From: Actinokineospora globicatena
Lineage (GTDB): Bacteria > Actinomycetota > Actinomycetes > Mycobacteriales > Pseudonocardiaceae
Length of the DNA stretch: 64,000 bases
Assembly: GCF_024171945.1 (NCBI RefSeq)
Contig: NZ_JAMTCR010000002.1
Span: 1,178,001 to 1,242,000 of the forward strand
Reading direction: 5' to 3'
The notes under the pieces were generated by a model. That model was not told the origin of the DNA. It did no database searches and worked only from the letters and a program-made list of their open reading frames with translations. Position numbers and translations under genes: made by a program. Position 1 is the stretch's first letter. Each line of letters begins with the position of its first letter. This document shows, piece after piece, positions 28,341 to 37,176 of this stretch.

Positions 28341-29140
28341 CGCTTACTACCCCTACCGGACCGGATGCTGACGTCGAGCATCCGGTCTTCTGCGTTGTAG
28401 AGAAGCTCCAGGTCGAGCGCTGTGTACAGCTCTTGCAGCTTGGCGGGGCCGGCGTCGTTGACCTGGCGGCCGATGGTGTCGAGGTAGTCGATCATGGCGT
28501 CGACCTCTGCTGGACCAACCTCGCGGCTGGCCGGGAGGGCATCCAACTCTGTGCGGGCGGCGTCTCGTTCGGCCTGTGCACGGTTGAGAGCGTCTATCAG
28601 GGCAGCCGGGTCGGCTCCCGCTTCGATCGCGGCTTGGAGCCTGCGTAGGCGCGTCTCAGCGTCCTTGATGCGGTGGCGCAGGGGTTCCGTGCGGGTGTTG
28701 GTCGTGGTGCCGGGTTGTGCGCCGACCAGAGCGGCGACTGTGGTGTCTCGGTTCTTGGGGGCGAGTAGGCCGCTGATCCAGTCGTTGAGGTGCGGGAGTA
28801 CGGCGCTTTCGGGGAGATAGATGTTCTTCGGGTGGGTGGCCAGGATCGGTGATCCGGGAACGATGGAGCGGGCGGCGCAGCGGTAGTAGATGCGGGCCTC
28901 GCGTGGGGTTCCTTCCATGCGGCGTTCGCAGTGGCCACAGCGGACTCGACCACGCAGGGCGTAGACGCGTTTCGTCGCCTTCGGGCCGCGTTCGAGTTTG
29001 CTGCGAGATTCCAGGCCACCGGCACCCTTGGATCGGCGCAGTAGCCGAACCTCGGTGAACGTCTCGACGGACACGATCGCGGGGTGGGCTTGTGCGCGGG
29101 ATCGGACGATGCGGTCCGGGGAGGCGCGGCGGAACTTGGT
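28322..29140 (-). pseudogene. truncated large serine recombinase (C-terminal part only)
   Basis: About 270 residues match the C-terminal region of large serine integrases: AHPAIVSVETFTEV (recombinase domain end), the zinc ribbon VRCGHCERRM..IYYRCAAR, a coiled coil (RHRIKDAETRLRRLQAAIEAG...AQAERDAARTELDAL) and a basic C terminus ending RGSKRVRGGT. The N-terminal catalytic resolvase domain with its Ser is missing; beyond about 29140 the sequence changes to unrelated coding remnants. The stop codon (28322-28324) lies inside tRNA-Leu, a 19-nt overlap. It is a relic of an integrated mobile element and cannot recombine DNA. Confidence 0.85.
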
Positions 29141-29637
29141 GATGTGGCCGGCTGAGGGAGCCGACCTGCCCGACTTCCAGGAGGTGGTGGTACCGCACCT
29201 GCTGCCCGCCCTCCTGACCGAGTTCAAGCACGACCTCAACGGCTAACTGGCCGTAACGCCCGGCTCGCACCCGAAGACCCTTACCGGGCTGGTCGCGCAC
29301 TACGGCCACCCCGCGGCCGGGGTCGCCATCGGCCGCGTTCACATCGAGATTCACACCGCCCGCACCGGCGTCACCTACTTGGTGGTGCGGGCGGATACGA
29401 CTTCCCGCTACCAATCGGCCGGTGGCTGGCCAAGCTGCCGGACCGGGGCATGGAGAGAGTCCACGCCGAATGGCACCGGTTCGACCACGACGACGCGGCC
29501 GTCATCATCGCCTGCATGCGTACCCCGCTGGCGAGGTGCGTTCCTCGACACCGTTGGCGAGCTGTACGACCCAGGTCGCCTCGCTCAGCGGACCTGGTTG
29601 TGCGACCTTGCCGTCGACGGCGGGTGGGCTCGATGTC
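29141..29637 (+). pseudogene. remnants of one or two unidentified genes
   Basis: Plus-strand stretches look like broken coding sequence: one ends at 29246 with DLPDFQEVVVPHLLPALLTE and a stop; another, around 29393-29545, reads YDFPLPIGRWLAKLPDRG followed by RVHAEWHRFDHDD before its frame degrades. Neither has a start or a full-length frame. I cannot name the families. Together with the truncated recombinase they mark debris of a mobile element. Confidence 0.4.
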
Positions 29638-29988
29638 TCAGGCGGGGTGTTCCGTCGCGGCGCGGGTTTCGTCGTGGCGGCGTTCGGAGTCTTGGAGTTG
29701 GTTTTCGAGGGTGATGATGCGGCAGGCGGCGTCGAGGCCGGTACCCTCGTCGAGGAGTTTCCGGACCCGCATGGCCAGGCGGAGTTGGTACTGGGAGTAG
29801 CGGCGGTGCCCGCCGCCGGAGCGGTGCGGGGTGAGGAAACCGGCCTCGTCGAGGCTGCGCAGGAACCCGGCGGTCACGCCGAGCAAATCCGCGGCGGCGC
29901 CTATCGTGTAGGCGGGGTAGTGCTCGTCATCGAACTTCCCGCCTGCCCCGGTCGAACCGGCGGGGGTCTCGCGTTGGCCAGGGATCAT
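29638..29988 (-). CDS. MerR-type HTH regulator
   Basis: In this 116-residue protein, YPAYTIGAAADLLGVTAGFLRSLDEAGFLTPHRSGGGHRRYSQYQLRLAMRVRKLLDEG (about 24-82) is a MerR helix-turn-helix plus wing. A helical end follows (DAACRIITLENQLQDSERRHDETRA), which may dimerise. No effector domain or cysteines are seen, so the signal is unknown. Such short MerR-like proteins are frequent in actinomycete integrative elements and conjugative plasmids. Start ATG 29988. Confidence 0.82.
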   Translation of the reverse strand: MIPGQRETPAGSTGAGGKFDDEHYPAYTIGAAADLLGVTAGFLRSLDEAGFLTPHRSGGGHRRYSQYQLRLAMRVRKLLDEGTGLDAACRIITLENQLQDSERRHDETRAATEHPA

Positions 29989-30006
29989 CGAACCTCCACG
30001 TCACGA

Positions 30007-30042
30007 GGAGCCCCGGACGCCGTGTGCGGCGTCCGGGGCTCC
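30007..30042. terminator. strong hairpin upstream of the MerR gene
   Basis: GGAGCCCCGGACGCCG (30007-30022) pairs perfectly over 16 bp with CGGCGTCCGGGGCTCC (30027-30042) around a TGTG loop. It sits just 5' of the minus-strand MerR gene, so it would stop transcription entering from further right. It may also act as an attenuator. Confidence 0.7.
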
Positions 30043-31675
30043 GGGGTTGGGTGTCACCATTGTCATCCGGCCGTGCGGCCGACTACCTGTACCCGCGTTC
30101 TCCAGCCGTGAGCCGACTGGTGCGGGGATCGCTGACTCGTACCCAGAACCACCCTTCTGGCCGATGGGACTGCGGTACCCGCGCGGCACGAACGACCGGC
30201 CGCTGCGGGCGATCCAATGATGTGCCCTCTCCCTTCCTCCATCGGATTTCTTCTCAACTGCTACTGCGCTCGCACTTACCATCGGTACTGCTTCGAGAAC
30301 GGCGTTCACGGCGGGACCCCTTCCGTGCTCGGTCCCAGCGCGCCCTGCGCCGCTGGTCACTGCCCGAAGCCCCGTCCGTAGATCGGCCTCGGCCACCTGA
30401 CCGTCGTGCATCACATCACTAGCGGTCGTGCAACTTCCACCTTGCTGTGCACTTTCACGCGGGCTGGATGTCTACCCGCGCCTTTCTCTGTCTTCCCGGA
30501 GCCAGCACTGCCTCTTCCGACATCTTCCATCCGGCCCCGGAACTGCTCCAATCGCCAGTCGAGACCCGTGCACACAGTGGCCTCGTCCTGTCCGACCGCT
30601 TGTCTCACCTTGCGGGTAGTTCCGTCATCTCCCGCGCCTGCTTGACGTTATCTTTCTCCGTATAAGAAGGATACTACACACACTCGGACCCAGATGTCTA
30701 CTCCAGCGCCCATAGATTTTCTGCGGCGACGGGCTGACCGAGCGTGCGTGCAGCCTGTGACCCGCTGAGCTGGAACGGGCGCCTGCGTCGAGCGCGTGCC
30801 GGCAAGCCGCCGGGCGGTGGTACCAGCGGTCGCAGCCGATCGACGGTGACGGATCACCGGGCGGGGGCAAGCCCGTGCGGCGGATCACCGTCTCGGCGGC
30901 GCCCACGCCGGACTCCGTTGAGGTGGCCTGTGGGGTCACCGCGCGCGACCGCGCTGTAGCCGCCTGCGGAAAAGGATCCGACGAGGGCCACCGGCGCAGC
31001 ACTTCGAACGGGTCGTGGCTGAGTTCTGTGCGCCTGTTCGTAAAGAACTTGTCCAAGCGTGCGCTCATGGCGCTAGTCTGCTAGCGAACCGCATCTCAAC
31101 TGACTGCGATGTCACTCCTCTTCGAGTGCCGCCTTGAAGTACTGCGCAATGCGCTTGCTCCGTGAAGGGGCACTTCCCCCGTTTGTCAATCGACCACCGC
31201 GTCGACAGCAAGTCCAGCCACGCCTGCGCTTCGTCGATGTTTGCGTTTCCCGGCTGAACGATCTTCCTCTATTCTCGAGAAAGTCAAGTTTGGCGACCAG
31301 ATCATCTGGCAACGACCACCGCACTCTCGTCGTGGGGTCAGGGTCAGGGTCACTGGCGCTGCGCCCACAGACCGAGCAGGTGCGTCCAAGACCACCAAGA
31401 GTTGGAGGTGCGTGCCCACCTCGCCCTCCAGATCTGCCCAGCAACGGTTCAGGAGGTTCACCGAGCCATGAGCGACGAACTGCCTCGCCCTCCCGTGGAC
31501 TGCGTTGTGGACACCCCCGTGGGAGCTGGGTGCTGGGTTGGCCTAGCGGGTGTCATCGAGCATGGCTACTTCGCACCGCGGGCGTCTCAGGCACTTGAGT
31601 TCCGGTGACCTGATGGGGCGTCACGATAGGGGCAGCACGGGGATGGCTCCTCGGACACCAGCACTACTCACCCGT
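30043..31675. other. gene-poor region
   Basis: No frame here has convincing coding character. GC bias by codon position is weak and the sequence is less GC-rich than its surroundings, notably around 30225-30300 and 30640-30720. I see GTAT-AAGAAGG-ATAC (30660-30674), a short inverted repeat. Between about 31120 and 31260 on the minus strand a protein-like stretch (IDEAQAWLDLLSTRWSIDKR) shifts frame relative to its surroundings, suggesting decayed coding DNA. CCTCGGACAC at 31649-31658 repeats the 3' end of tRNA-Leu (28332-28341). The region is probably remnant DNA of the mobile element. Confidence 0.5.
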
Positions 31676-31703
31676 GAAGCGGCCGTCCTCCGACGGCCGC
31701 TTC
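31676..31703. terminator. terminator-like hairpin
   Basis: GAAGCGGCCGTC (31676-31687) pairs perfectly over 12 bp with GACGGCCGCTTC (31692-31703) around a 4-nt loop, followed by GTCGTTG. No clear gene ends next to it, so it may belong to a lost gene. Confidence 0.65.
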
Positions 31704-32057
31704 GTCGTTGAGGCCCCCTGATCTCCAGGCCCATCGTCTCGCAGGGGGAGCGGGTGGTTGTGGCATGGCTGTTGGGCCAGGGCCGTTGGGTTTGGTGGCC
31801 CGCTGGGCCGTGCCTGGAACGGGTGCCTCCCCTCGTTCCGATGGGCTTCGGCGGGGATTAGCTCCAGGGAACGTTCCACCGCGCGAGTGCGGGAATTCCT
31901 CGAAGTATCCGAAGTGAAGAATGCTATCGGCGCAAGGGAATATTTGTGCCAGAGGTGTCGAATCTTTGGCGGACCGGTTCAACTGCGCGGTATGCGCTGC
32001 GGCAGGTGGTACAGGAACTGTGCGAAGGCTCGTTGTCACTGCGGTAATGTGCGTGCG
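31704..32057. other. intergenic stretch before the small protein at 32058
   Basis: No gene is seen. The sequence around 31890-32050 is relatively A/T-rich for this genome and probably holds the promoter of the following gene, but I cannot single out boxes. Confidence 0.4.
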
Positions 32058-32525
32058 ATGGCACCGATTGCGCGCTTGGATGACACTGTCAAGGTCGAGT
32101 GGAACAAGTTCGGCATCGCCGACGATGACCGGTTTTCGCCGGGTGAGCCGTCGTGGTTGGGGTTGGGGGACACCGACACCATGCGGGTAGGGGTGAATGG
32201 TGTCTACCTGGTCAGTGAGGGGACGCACCACTGGGCGAAGGTGGTGATCGAGGCGTGGTCGGTCGAGCCCGGGTTGGTGGGTAGTTGGGACGCGGTCTGG
32301 GAGGATGAACTCCAGCTCACCTCCGGTGTCGTGCGGCTGGTGGAGGTCATGGGTGCGTCTGACCGGTCCGTAGCGGTTGGTGGACCTGGGGTGTATCGGA
32401 TCCGGGCGTGTAGCCGCGGACGTGCCGATGCTGGTGCCAATGGCGATCGGGACAACTTCGGTGAGCATTTCGAGCACTGGTTGGTGCAGTTCTGGCCCGG
32501 GAAGGCGCAGGGGCGGACTCGGTGA
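32058..32525 (+). CDS. 155-residue protein of unknown family, possible inhibitor of the adjacent nuclease
   Basis: The soluble protein has no signal peptide. It is beta-strand rich: VKVEWNKFGIADDD, MRVGVNGVYLVSEG, WAKVVIEAWS, VVRLVEVMGASDRSVAV, GVYRIRACSRGR, and WLVQFWP at the C terminus. It lies tail-to-tail (22-nt gap) with a secreted NucA/NucB-type DNase gene. In Bacillus, NucA is paired with the small inhibitor Nin/ComJ, whose general plan (a short beta protein with a late G.Y..R/T pattern) is similar; this is an analogy, not a proven homology. The frame is open upstream, but ATG 32058 is the first start before protein-like sequence. Confidence 0.65.
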   Translation: MAPIARLDDTVKVEWNKFGIADDDRFSPGEPSWLGLGDTDTMRVGVNGVYLVSEGTHHWAKVVIEAWSVEPGLVGSWDAVWEDELQLTSGVVRLVEVMGASDRSVAVGGPGVYRIRACSRGRADAGANGDRDNFGEHFEHWLVQFWPGKAQGRTR

Positions 32526-32547
32526 ACCGGGGCCGCCCCTGCGTTCC

Positions 32548-33912
32548 TCACGGTGTCGGGTCTACGTGGAAGGCATCACCGTCGAGGATGCGGTCGTAGG
32601 AGTACCAGGCGCCCAGCCAGGCGCCGCCCGCTTCGTTGTCGTCCTTCGGGATGACGCGCACCGAGAAGTTCCCGTCACCACGTGCCGCGCCCTGGTGCGT
32701 GGCGTTGAACGGGTACTCGTCGCACTGCAGGGTTCCCCCCTGCGCGTAGTCGGGCCCCCACTCCGCGACGCAGGCCTTGCGGGCCTCCGCCCGGTTCTGG
32801 TCGAAGTTGTTGAAGTACCACCTGGTCAGCGGCTGGCCGTCGAGGGCGCCGGGGATCACCTTGCCCGCCTTGGCCGGGATGGTGCTGCCCGGTTGGGTCT
32901 GGGCGAAGTCGATGTGCGCCGCCTCCTGCGTCATCGCGGTGAACTCCGGCCGGTCGACCGGGTAGGGCATGACGGCGCGCACATTGCTGAAGATGGCGCC
33001 GTTGAAGCCGTTCTGGCTCAGGTACCGGACTGTGTCGTAGCGGACCTTCTGCCGCGGGCTGGAGATGGTCACCGGTCGGGAGTTGGGTAGTTCGGGAACG
33101 AAAGCCGACGCCTCCGACCAGAAGTCCATGTAGCCGAGTCGGTTCGGGTTGGTCGGGTCGCCCTCCGGCGGTGCGACCGAGGCGTAGCCGGTGCTGAAGA
33201 AGCTCTGCACCCGCCATTCCGCGAGGGTCTTCTCGACCGAGGCGGGGGTGTTGCGGTCCAGCACGCAGTTGTCCGTCGTGCCCAACGAGGCGCACGGGTT
33301 GCCAATCCTGACGACGGTGCCCACCTGGAGCGCCGGGCTGCTGGTCCGGATGTCGGACACGGTGGTCACGACCCGTACCTTGCGGTCGCGCTCGGAGCCG
33401 AAACCGAGGATGTTGACGTGGAAGGACGACGTCAGGTTGAAGCACCGGCCGAGGAGGCAGACCCGGTCCACCCGCTCGCCCTTCATGATGCGGCAGAACG
33501 CATAGTGGTTCTTGATCCACCCCGCTGCCGAGCCGGATTCCGGGTGGTCCTCGCACTCGTCCACCGTTTCGATGTAGTCGTACTCGAACGGGGGCGGCGT
33601 CCAACCGGCCTGGGAGCGTGTCGCGCCGGACACGTCGTAGTTCGACCGGTAACGTGCCGTGCTGTCACGGTCTTCCTGGCGCAGCGCCTCCAGCGTGACC
33701 CCGCGGTCGAGCCGGGCACCACGTTGCGCAGTGCTGTCGATGTCGTTGAGCGGTCCGTACCGGAACGTGGTCGAGACAACGGTGCCGCCTGCCAGGTCGA
33801 CCGGGACCTGATCTGTTTCGGCGTACGCGGCGGTCGGGAGTCCGATCGCGACGAAGGCCGAGGCGGTCATGATTATCGCGCACGCTCGCGCGGATAGTTC
33901 TGAGATTCGCAC
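32548..33912 (-). CDS. secreted NucA/NucB-type deoxyribonuclease
   Basis: The 454-residue protein has a signal peptide (about 1-32, ending PTAAYA), a long central region of unknown fold with several Cys pairs (DECEDHPE, FCRIM, VCLLGRCFNL, NPCASLGTTDNCVL), and a C-terminal NucA/NucB domain with CDEYPFNATHQGA, NFSVRVIPKDDNEAGG and YDRILDGDAFHV. The catalytic Asp/Glu of the CDEYPF motif is present. Family enzymes are extracellular DNases. The large N-terminal part suggests a targeted or toxin-like nuclease rather than a simple scavenger. ATG start; no obvious operon partner on its own strand. Confidence 0.85.
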   Translation of the reverse strand: MRISELSARACAIIMTASAFVAIGLPTAAYAETDQVPVDLAGGTVVSTTFRYGPLNDIDSTAQRGARLDRGVTLEALRQEDRDSTARYRSNYDVSGATRSQAGWTPPPFEYDYIETVDECEDHPESGSAAGWIKNHYAFCRIMKGERVDRVCLLGRCFNLTSSFHVNILGFGSERDRKVRVVTTVSDIRTSSPALQVGTVVRIGNPCASLGTTDNCVLDRNTPASVEKTLAEWRVQSFFSTGYASVAPPEGDPTNPNRLGYMDFWSEASAFVPELPNSRPVTISSPRQKVRYDTVRYLSQNGFNGAIFSNVRAVMPYPVDRPEFTAMTQEAAHIDFAQTQPGSTIPAKAGKVIPGALDGQPLTRWYFNNFDQNRAEARKACVAEWGPDYAQGGTLQCDEYPFNATHQGAARGDGNFSVRVIPKDDNEAGGAWLGAWYSYDRILDGDAFHVDPTP

Positions 33913-34147
33913 CTATCCCCCAAGATCTGTGCTTATCGGGAAAATCAACGAGCGCTGCCGACGCTAGATGGAGTCCGCTCAGGCAAGCGGGGTTCTCGGA
34001 ATTTTCACCCTGATGTCGCAGTGCTCGACGAGATGTGATTCATACAGCCTCGGGGAGAGCGGCAGTTTCGCTGTGTGCCGCAGGCAGACCCGTGCTCGCC
34101 AGATCCACGTCGATGAGCGCGAATCCGTTCGAGCCATGGGAACTCGG

Positions 34148-34651
34148 TCAGAGGCGGCGGAGGCGGACTTGGTAGTTGGCTTCGGCGGTGGACAGTGCGT
34201 AGCCGAACTCGGAGCCGTCGGGCCAGGTCAGTCTGCGTTGGGTGAGGATCAGTCGGAGGGTTCTGGGCTTGGTGGCTTGCCAGCGGAGTTCGGGGTGGTG
34301 AGGACCGGCGTCGATGATGGCGGTGTGTGAGGGAGAGTGGGCGAGCCAGGGGGGGCGGATCTGGCGGCATCGACCAGAGGCAGGGCTTGGGCGTTGCGCG
34401 GGGCCGGAGACCCTGCCGTCGCGGGCGAAAGCGTTGACCAGTTCGCCGCCTCCGAGGGTTAAGGCGATGCTTGCGATTGTCGGGTACCCGTGATGGTGCC
34501 GTCCCCGCGCCTGCCGGGGACGGCGAACTCGGGGCCTCACCTCTCCCAGGAACACCACTACCGCTGGCTCGTTCCACAGACTCTCGGCGTAGGCGCGTAC
34601 CCGCTCGCGGTTCTTGCCCGAGGGTAGTGCTGGCCCAAGTCTGAAGGGCTC
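34148..34651 (-). pseudogene. open but start-less coding remnant of unknown family
   Basis: On the minus strand the frame from 34651 to the stop at 34148 reads LGPALPSGKNRERVRAYAES, then WNEPAVVVFLGEV, a lower-quality middle, and a convincing end WPDGSEFGYALSTAEANYQ followed by VRLRRL. No ATG opens it (a GTG inside VVVF is the first candidate) and a stop precedes the conserved-looking part. It is probably a decayed gene of the accessory island. The family is not recognised. Confidence 0.4.
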
Positions 34652-34894
34652 TTAGGTGCAACGCTCCTTTCTCGACATAGGTCTATCCTGCGCGAATGAG
34701 ATCGTGTGTGTGGGCGAAGAATGTGGCCTCTATCTTGTTCTGATAAGAGGAATTGGGACTCCTTTTGGATTTCAGCGGAAGGTTGAGCTGAAATTGGCCA
34801 GTTTGCCGAGGGGTGTTCGACACGGGCTTATGGAGGGCGTAAATCAGCCCGTTGACGGCTAATGTCTGCGTGGAGGCGAAGCGCGGAGGAATGC

Positions 34895-35290
34895 GTGTCG
34901 GAGGATTGGGCGGCGGTCGCGGGGGTCATCGCGGTGCGGCTGAGGGAGCTCGGGTGGCGGCAGCGGGAGTTGGCGGAGCGGTCGCAGGTGTCGCAGGCCA
35001 TCATCCGGGAGTTGCAGTACCACACGGTGGAGCGCCGTCGCAGTGCTCGGACGCTGGAGGCGCTGTCGATCGCGCTCGAGCTGCACCCCGACCACCTCAA
35101 CGCGGTCCTCAACGGGCAGACCCCGCTGAGCGTGGGCGCTCCGGCCACCGAGGAGGAGCGGATGCGGGCCCAGCTCAACGTGCTGGAACTGCGGCTCGAC
35201 GAGGTCCTGTCCCGGTTGGCCGACGTGCAGGGGCAGTTGCGCGCCCTCGTTCGGCACACCGCCGACGACGACCGGGGCGCGATGAGCTGA
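34895..35290 (+). CDS. XRE-family HTH regulator
   Basis: The 131-residue protein has a lambda-repressor-like helix-turn-helix at about 7-65: VIAVRLRELGWRQRELAERSQVSQAIIRELQYHT, then SARTLEALSIALELHPDHLNAVL. The C-terminal half is a coiled coil (RMRAQLNVLELRLDEVLSRLADVQGQLRALV), probably for dimerisation. GTG 34895 is chosen for GGAGGA (34885-34890) at ideal spacing; ATG 34862 in frame has no ribosome site. It stands upstream of the DUF4365 gene on the same strand and faces the Wadjet operon. Control of one of these is an inference from position. Confidence 0.85.
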   Translation: MSEDWAAVAGVIAVRLRELGWRQRELAERSQVSQAIIRELQYHTVERRRSARTLEALSIALELHPDHLNAVLNGQTPLSVGAPATEEERMRAQLNVLELRLDEVLSRLADVQGQLRALVRHTADDDRGAMS

Positions 35291-35423
35291 GGGCAATTCT
35301 CCAGACGCTGATATCGGCTCGTTGATTCACTGGGTTCCGGAAAGTTCCCGCACGAACCGGATGGATGCCCGCATGAGCTTGTCCGCGATATGCCGAGATC
35401 GCGCTGTTTTCAGCTACCGCACG

Positions 35424-35987
35424 ATGGTCGACCACCGGCGGGTCGTGGCGGATCGCGCGATCAACCGGGTGACGTCCCTGTTCCAGGAGAGCGGCCACGT
35501 CGTCCAGCGCATCGACGGCCACAACGACTTCGGCGAAGACCTCTACGTCAGCCTCAACGAGTCCCGCCGCCCCACCGGCTACACCATCGCCGTCCAGGTC
35601 AAGGGCGGGGCCTCCTACCGCAGCGCCCGGGGATACCGCGTCCGCGTCCGCCAGCACCGCGACTCCTGGCGCAAGGCCAACGCCCCCGTCGTCTGCATCG
35701 TGTACGACCCGACCACCGACCACCTCTGCTGGGCGAACGCGTCCGAACAACTCCGCCGCACGCAACACCTCCGGTCGATCGAGGTCCTCCGCACAGACAT
35801 CCTCAACGCGACCTCTGTGGACGCCTTCGTCCAGCACATGGGCCAGTACATCGCCGCTGGCTGCGTCAGGAACCCAGGTCAGTCATCAGGTGTTCCAGGA
35901 CTGCCTCTTCGTGGACAGCCACTTTGTGGGTCCGCATCACTGCCTCCAGGCGAGGGCTCCACGGCGTTCCCGGTACTTCGCCGGTGA
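35424..35987 (+). CDS. DUF4365-domain protein (PD-(D/E)XK-like nuclease fold)
   Basis: The 187-residue protein opens VADRAINRVTSLFQESGHVV, followed by GHNDFGEDLYVSL and GYTIAVQVKGG: Asp39 and Gln58-Val-Lys60 fit the catalytic pattern of PD-(D/E)XK enzymes, as in DUF4365. The rest matches the domain (SWRKANAPVVCIVYDP..LCWANA). The final 50 residues look unrelated and arise where the frame runs into the convergent jetD gene: a 122-nt antisense overlap. The start is uncertain (ATG 35424 chosen; ATG 35373 possible). DUF4365 genes occur in defence islands and with mobile elements; a nucleic-acid target is inferred. Confidence 0.75.
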   Translation: MVDHRRVVADRAINRVTSLFQESGHVVQRIDGHNDFGEDLYVSLNESRRPTGYTIAVQVKGGASYRSARGYRVRVRQHRDSWRKANAPVVCIVYDPTTDHLCWANASEQLRRTQHLRSIEVLRTDILNATSVDAFVQHMGQYIAAGCVRNPGQSSGVPGLPLRGQPLCGSASLPPGEGSTAFPVLRR

Positions 35988-37170
35988 ACGCAAACGTCGT
36001 TGCCGGGTCGATCGCTGCGACAGCCTCGACGTAGTCCACATCCGCGTAGCGCCAAGGAACCACGCCTCGGGAGTAGAGGCGGCTCGCGATGCGGAGCCCC
36101 GGCGGGTCGAAGTCACCGTGGTAGGCGACGCGGATGCCGTCTTCGACGAGTTTGTCCATCGCCAAGGCCGCGACGGTCGCCGGGTTTCCGGAGGTGCACA
36201 GCAGCGGACCGGATACTTCCGCACGGGCCGCCGCTTGGACGACTTGCGGGTTCTCGCACACGAACACCTCGGAGCCCTCCGCGGCCCAAGCAAGTCCGCG
36301 AGCGCTGGACCACTCCTGAAGCGTTATGTGCGTTACCAGGCCGAGGTCCGCACGGGCCCGCATCATCGCCGCCCACGGGGACGGCCCCGGCGGCCTGAGT
36401 GCCCAGACCAGGAGGGTCCCGGACACTGAGTCCGGTGTGACGCCGACCGAGGTCCACATCTCCCGGCGCCGGGCGGCCGTGGTCGGCACGGCCTCGTCGG
36501 TGGCCGCTGCGACAGCGCGGAGCACCAGGGCGCTCGTCAGCTGTCCGTCGTCGAGTGCGTGCGCGTCCACGCAGCACCGACTCGCGAGTTCCCCGAGTTC
36601 GAACGCCGGGTCAGCGGGAACGGCCTGGCGCACCGCCTCGGGCTGCGGGGACCCCAGGGGGACGACCTGCGCCAAGGTGCGCAGGACCGTCATCGACTGC
36701 CGGATCACCGCTGGTGCCGATGCCCCGGCGCGGGTGAGCAGGCCGGTGCGCCGGACTCCGTCCTGCCACTGCGCGACCCACGGGGCCGCCGCCAGCCCGG
36801 ATTCGACCAACTCCGACTCCCAGCACTCCCACAGCCCTTGGCGGGACGCGGTCCGTGCCGCGTTCGCCGCCTTGGTGTCGGTGATGGCGCCGCCGGTGAG
36901 TTCGGCTACCACCGCGACGAGCCCCCGCCCCGCGGCTGACGCGCGCAAGGCTGTGTCCAGCTCGGCGAGGTTCAGGCGCACCGCCCCCACCTGCACGGAC
37001 CGCCGCAGTACACCGGACAGGGTGTCGGCCGCCTGGTAGCTGAGCTCGACGCGGATCGAGCCGGTGGCCGAGAGCCCGTTGCGCCCCAACCTGTCCCGCA
37101 GGGCGGCCCAGGTCGGCGCCAAGTCCGGCGTCGACAGGTAGGTGCGCAGCGCGGGCGGGATGGTCGACAC
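35866..37170 (-). CDS. jetD: Wadjet nuclease subunit JetD (TIGR02679/DUF2399 type)
   Basis: The 434-residue protein is the DNA-cleaving subunit of an SMC-like anti-plasmid system. Its N-terminal arm (about 1-280) matches the TIGR02679/DUF3323 pattern. The C-terminal Toprim-like DUF2399 domain has VFVCENPQ with acidic Glu306 and YHGDFDPPGLRIA with Asp353 and Asp355, the metal-binding pattern. Known function of the family: cutting small circular DNA after loop extrusion. GTG 37170 lies 7 nt after the jetC stop, so it is the last gene of jetABCD. Its 3' end overlaps the convergent DUF4365 gene. Confidence 0.9.
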   Translation of the reverse strand: MSTIPPALRTYLSTPDLAPTWAALRDRLGRNGLSATGSIRVELSYQAADTLSGVLRRSVQVGAVRLNLAELDTALRASAAGRGLVAVVAELTGGAITDTKAANAARTASRQGLWECWESELVESGLAAAPWVAQWQDGVRRTGLLTRAGASAPAVIRQSMTVLRTLAQVVPLGSPQPEAVRQAVPADPAFELGELASRCCVDAHALDDGQLTSALVLRAVAAATDEAVPTTAARRREMWTSVGVTPDSVSGTLLVWALRPPGPSPWAAMMRARADLGLVTHITLQEWSSARGLAWAAEGSEVFVCENPQVVQAAARAEVSGPLLCTSGNPATVAALAMDKLVEDGIRVAYHGDFDPPGLRIASRLYSRGVVPWRYADVDYVEAVAAIDPATTFAFTGEVPGTPWSPRLEAVMRTHKVAVHEEAVLEHLMTDLGS

Positions 37171-37176
37171 CGGCGA

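Noticed and set aside
30625-31068. 147-codon minus-strand frame starting MSARLDKFFTNRRTELSHDPFEVL
   Set aside because: The first 20 residues look protein-like but the rest does not, codon bias is weak, and no ribosome site is seen; left as part of the gene-poor region.
31112-31461. Two overlapping minus-strand frames near 31.2 kb
   Set aside because: Protein-like pieces occur in different frames and none is complete; treated as decayed coding DNA.
34656-34862. 68-codon plus-strand frame before the XRE gene
   Set aside because: A/T-rich, no ribosome site, no recognisable pattern; more likely promoter DNA.
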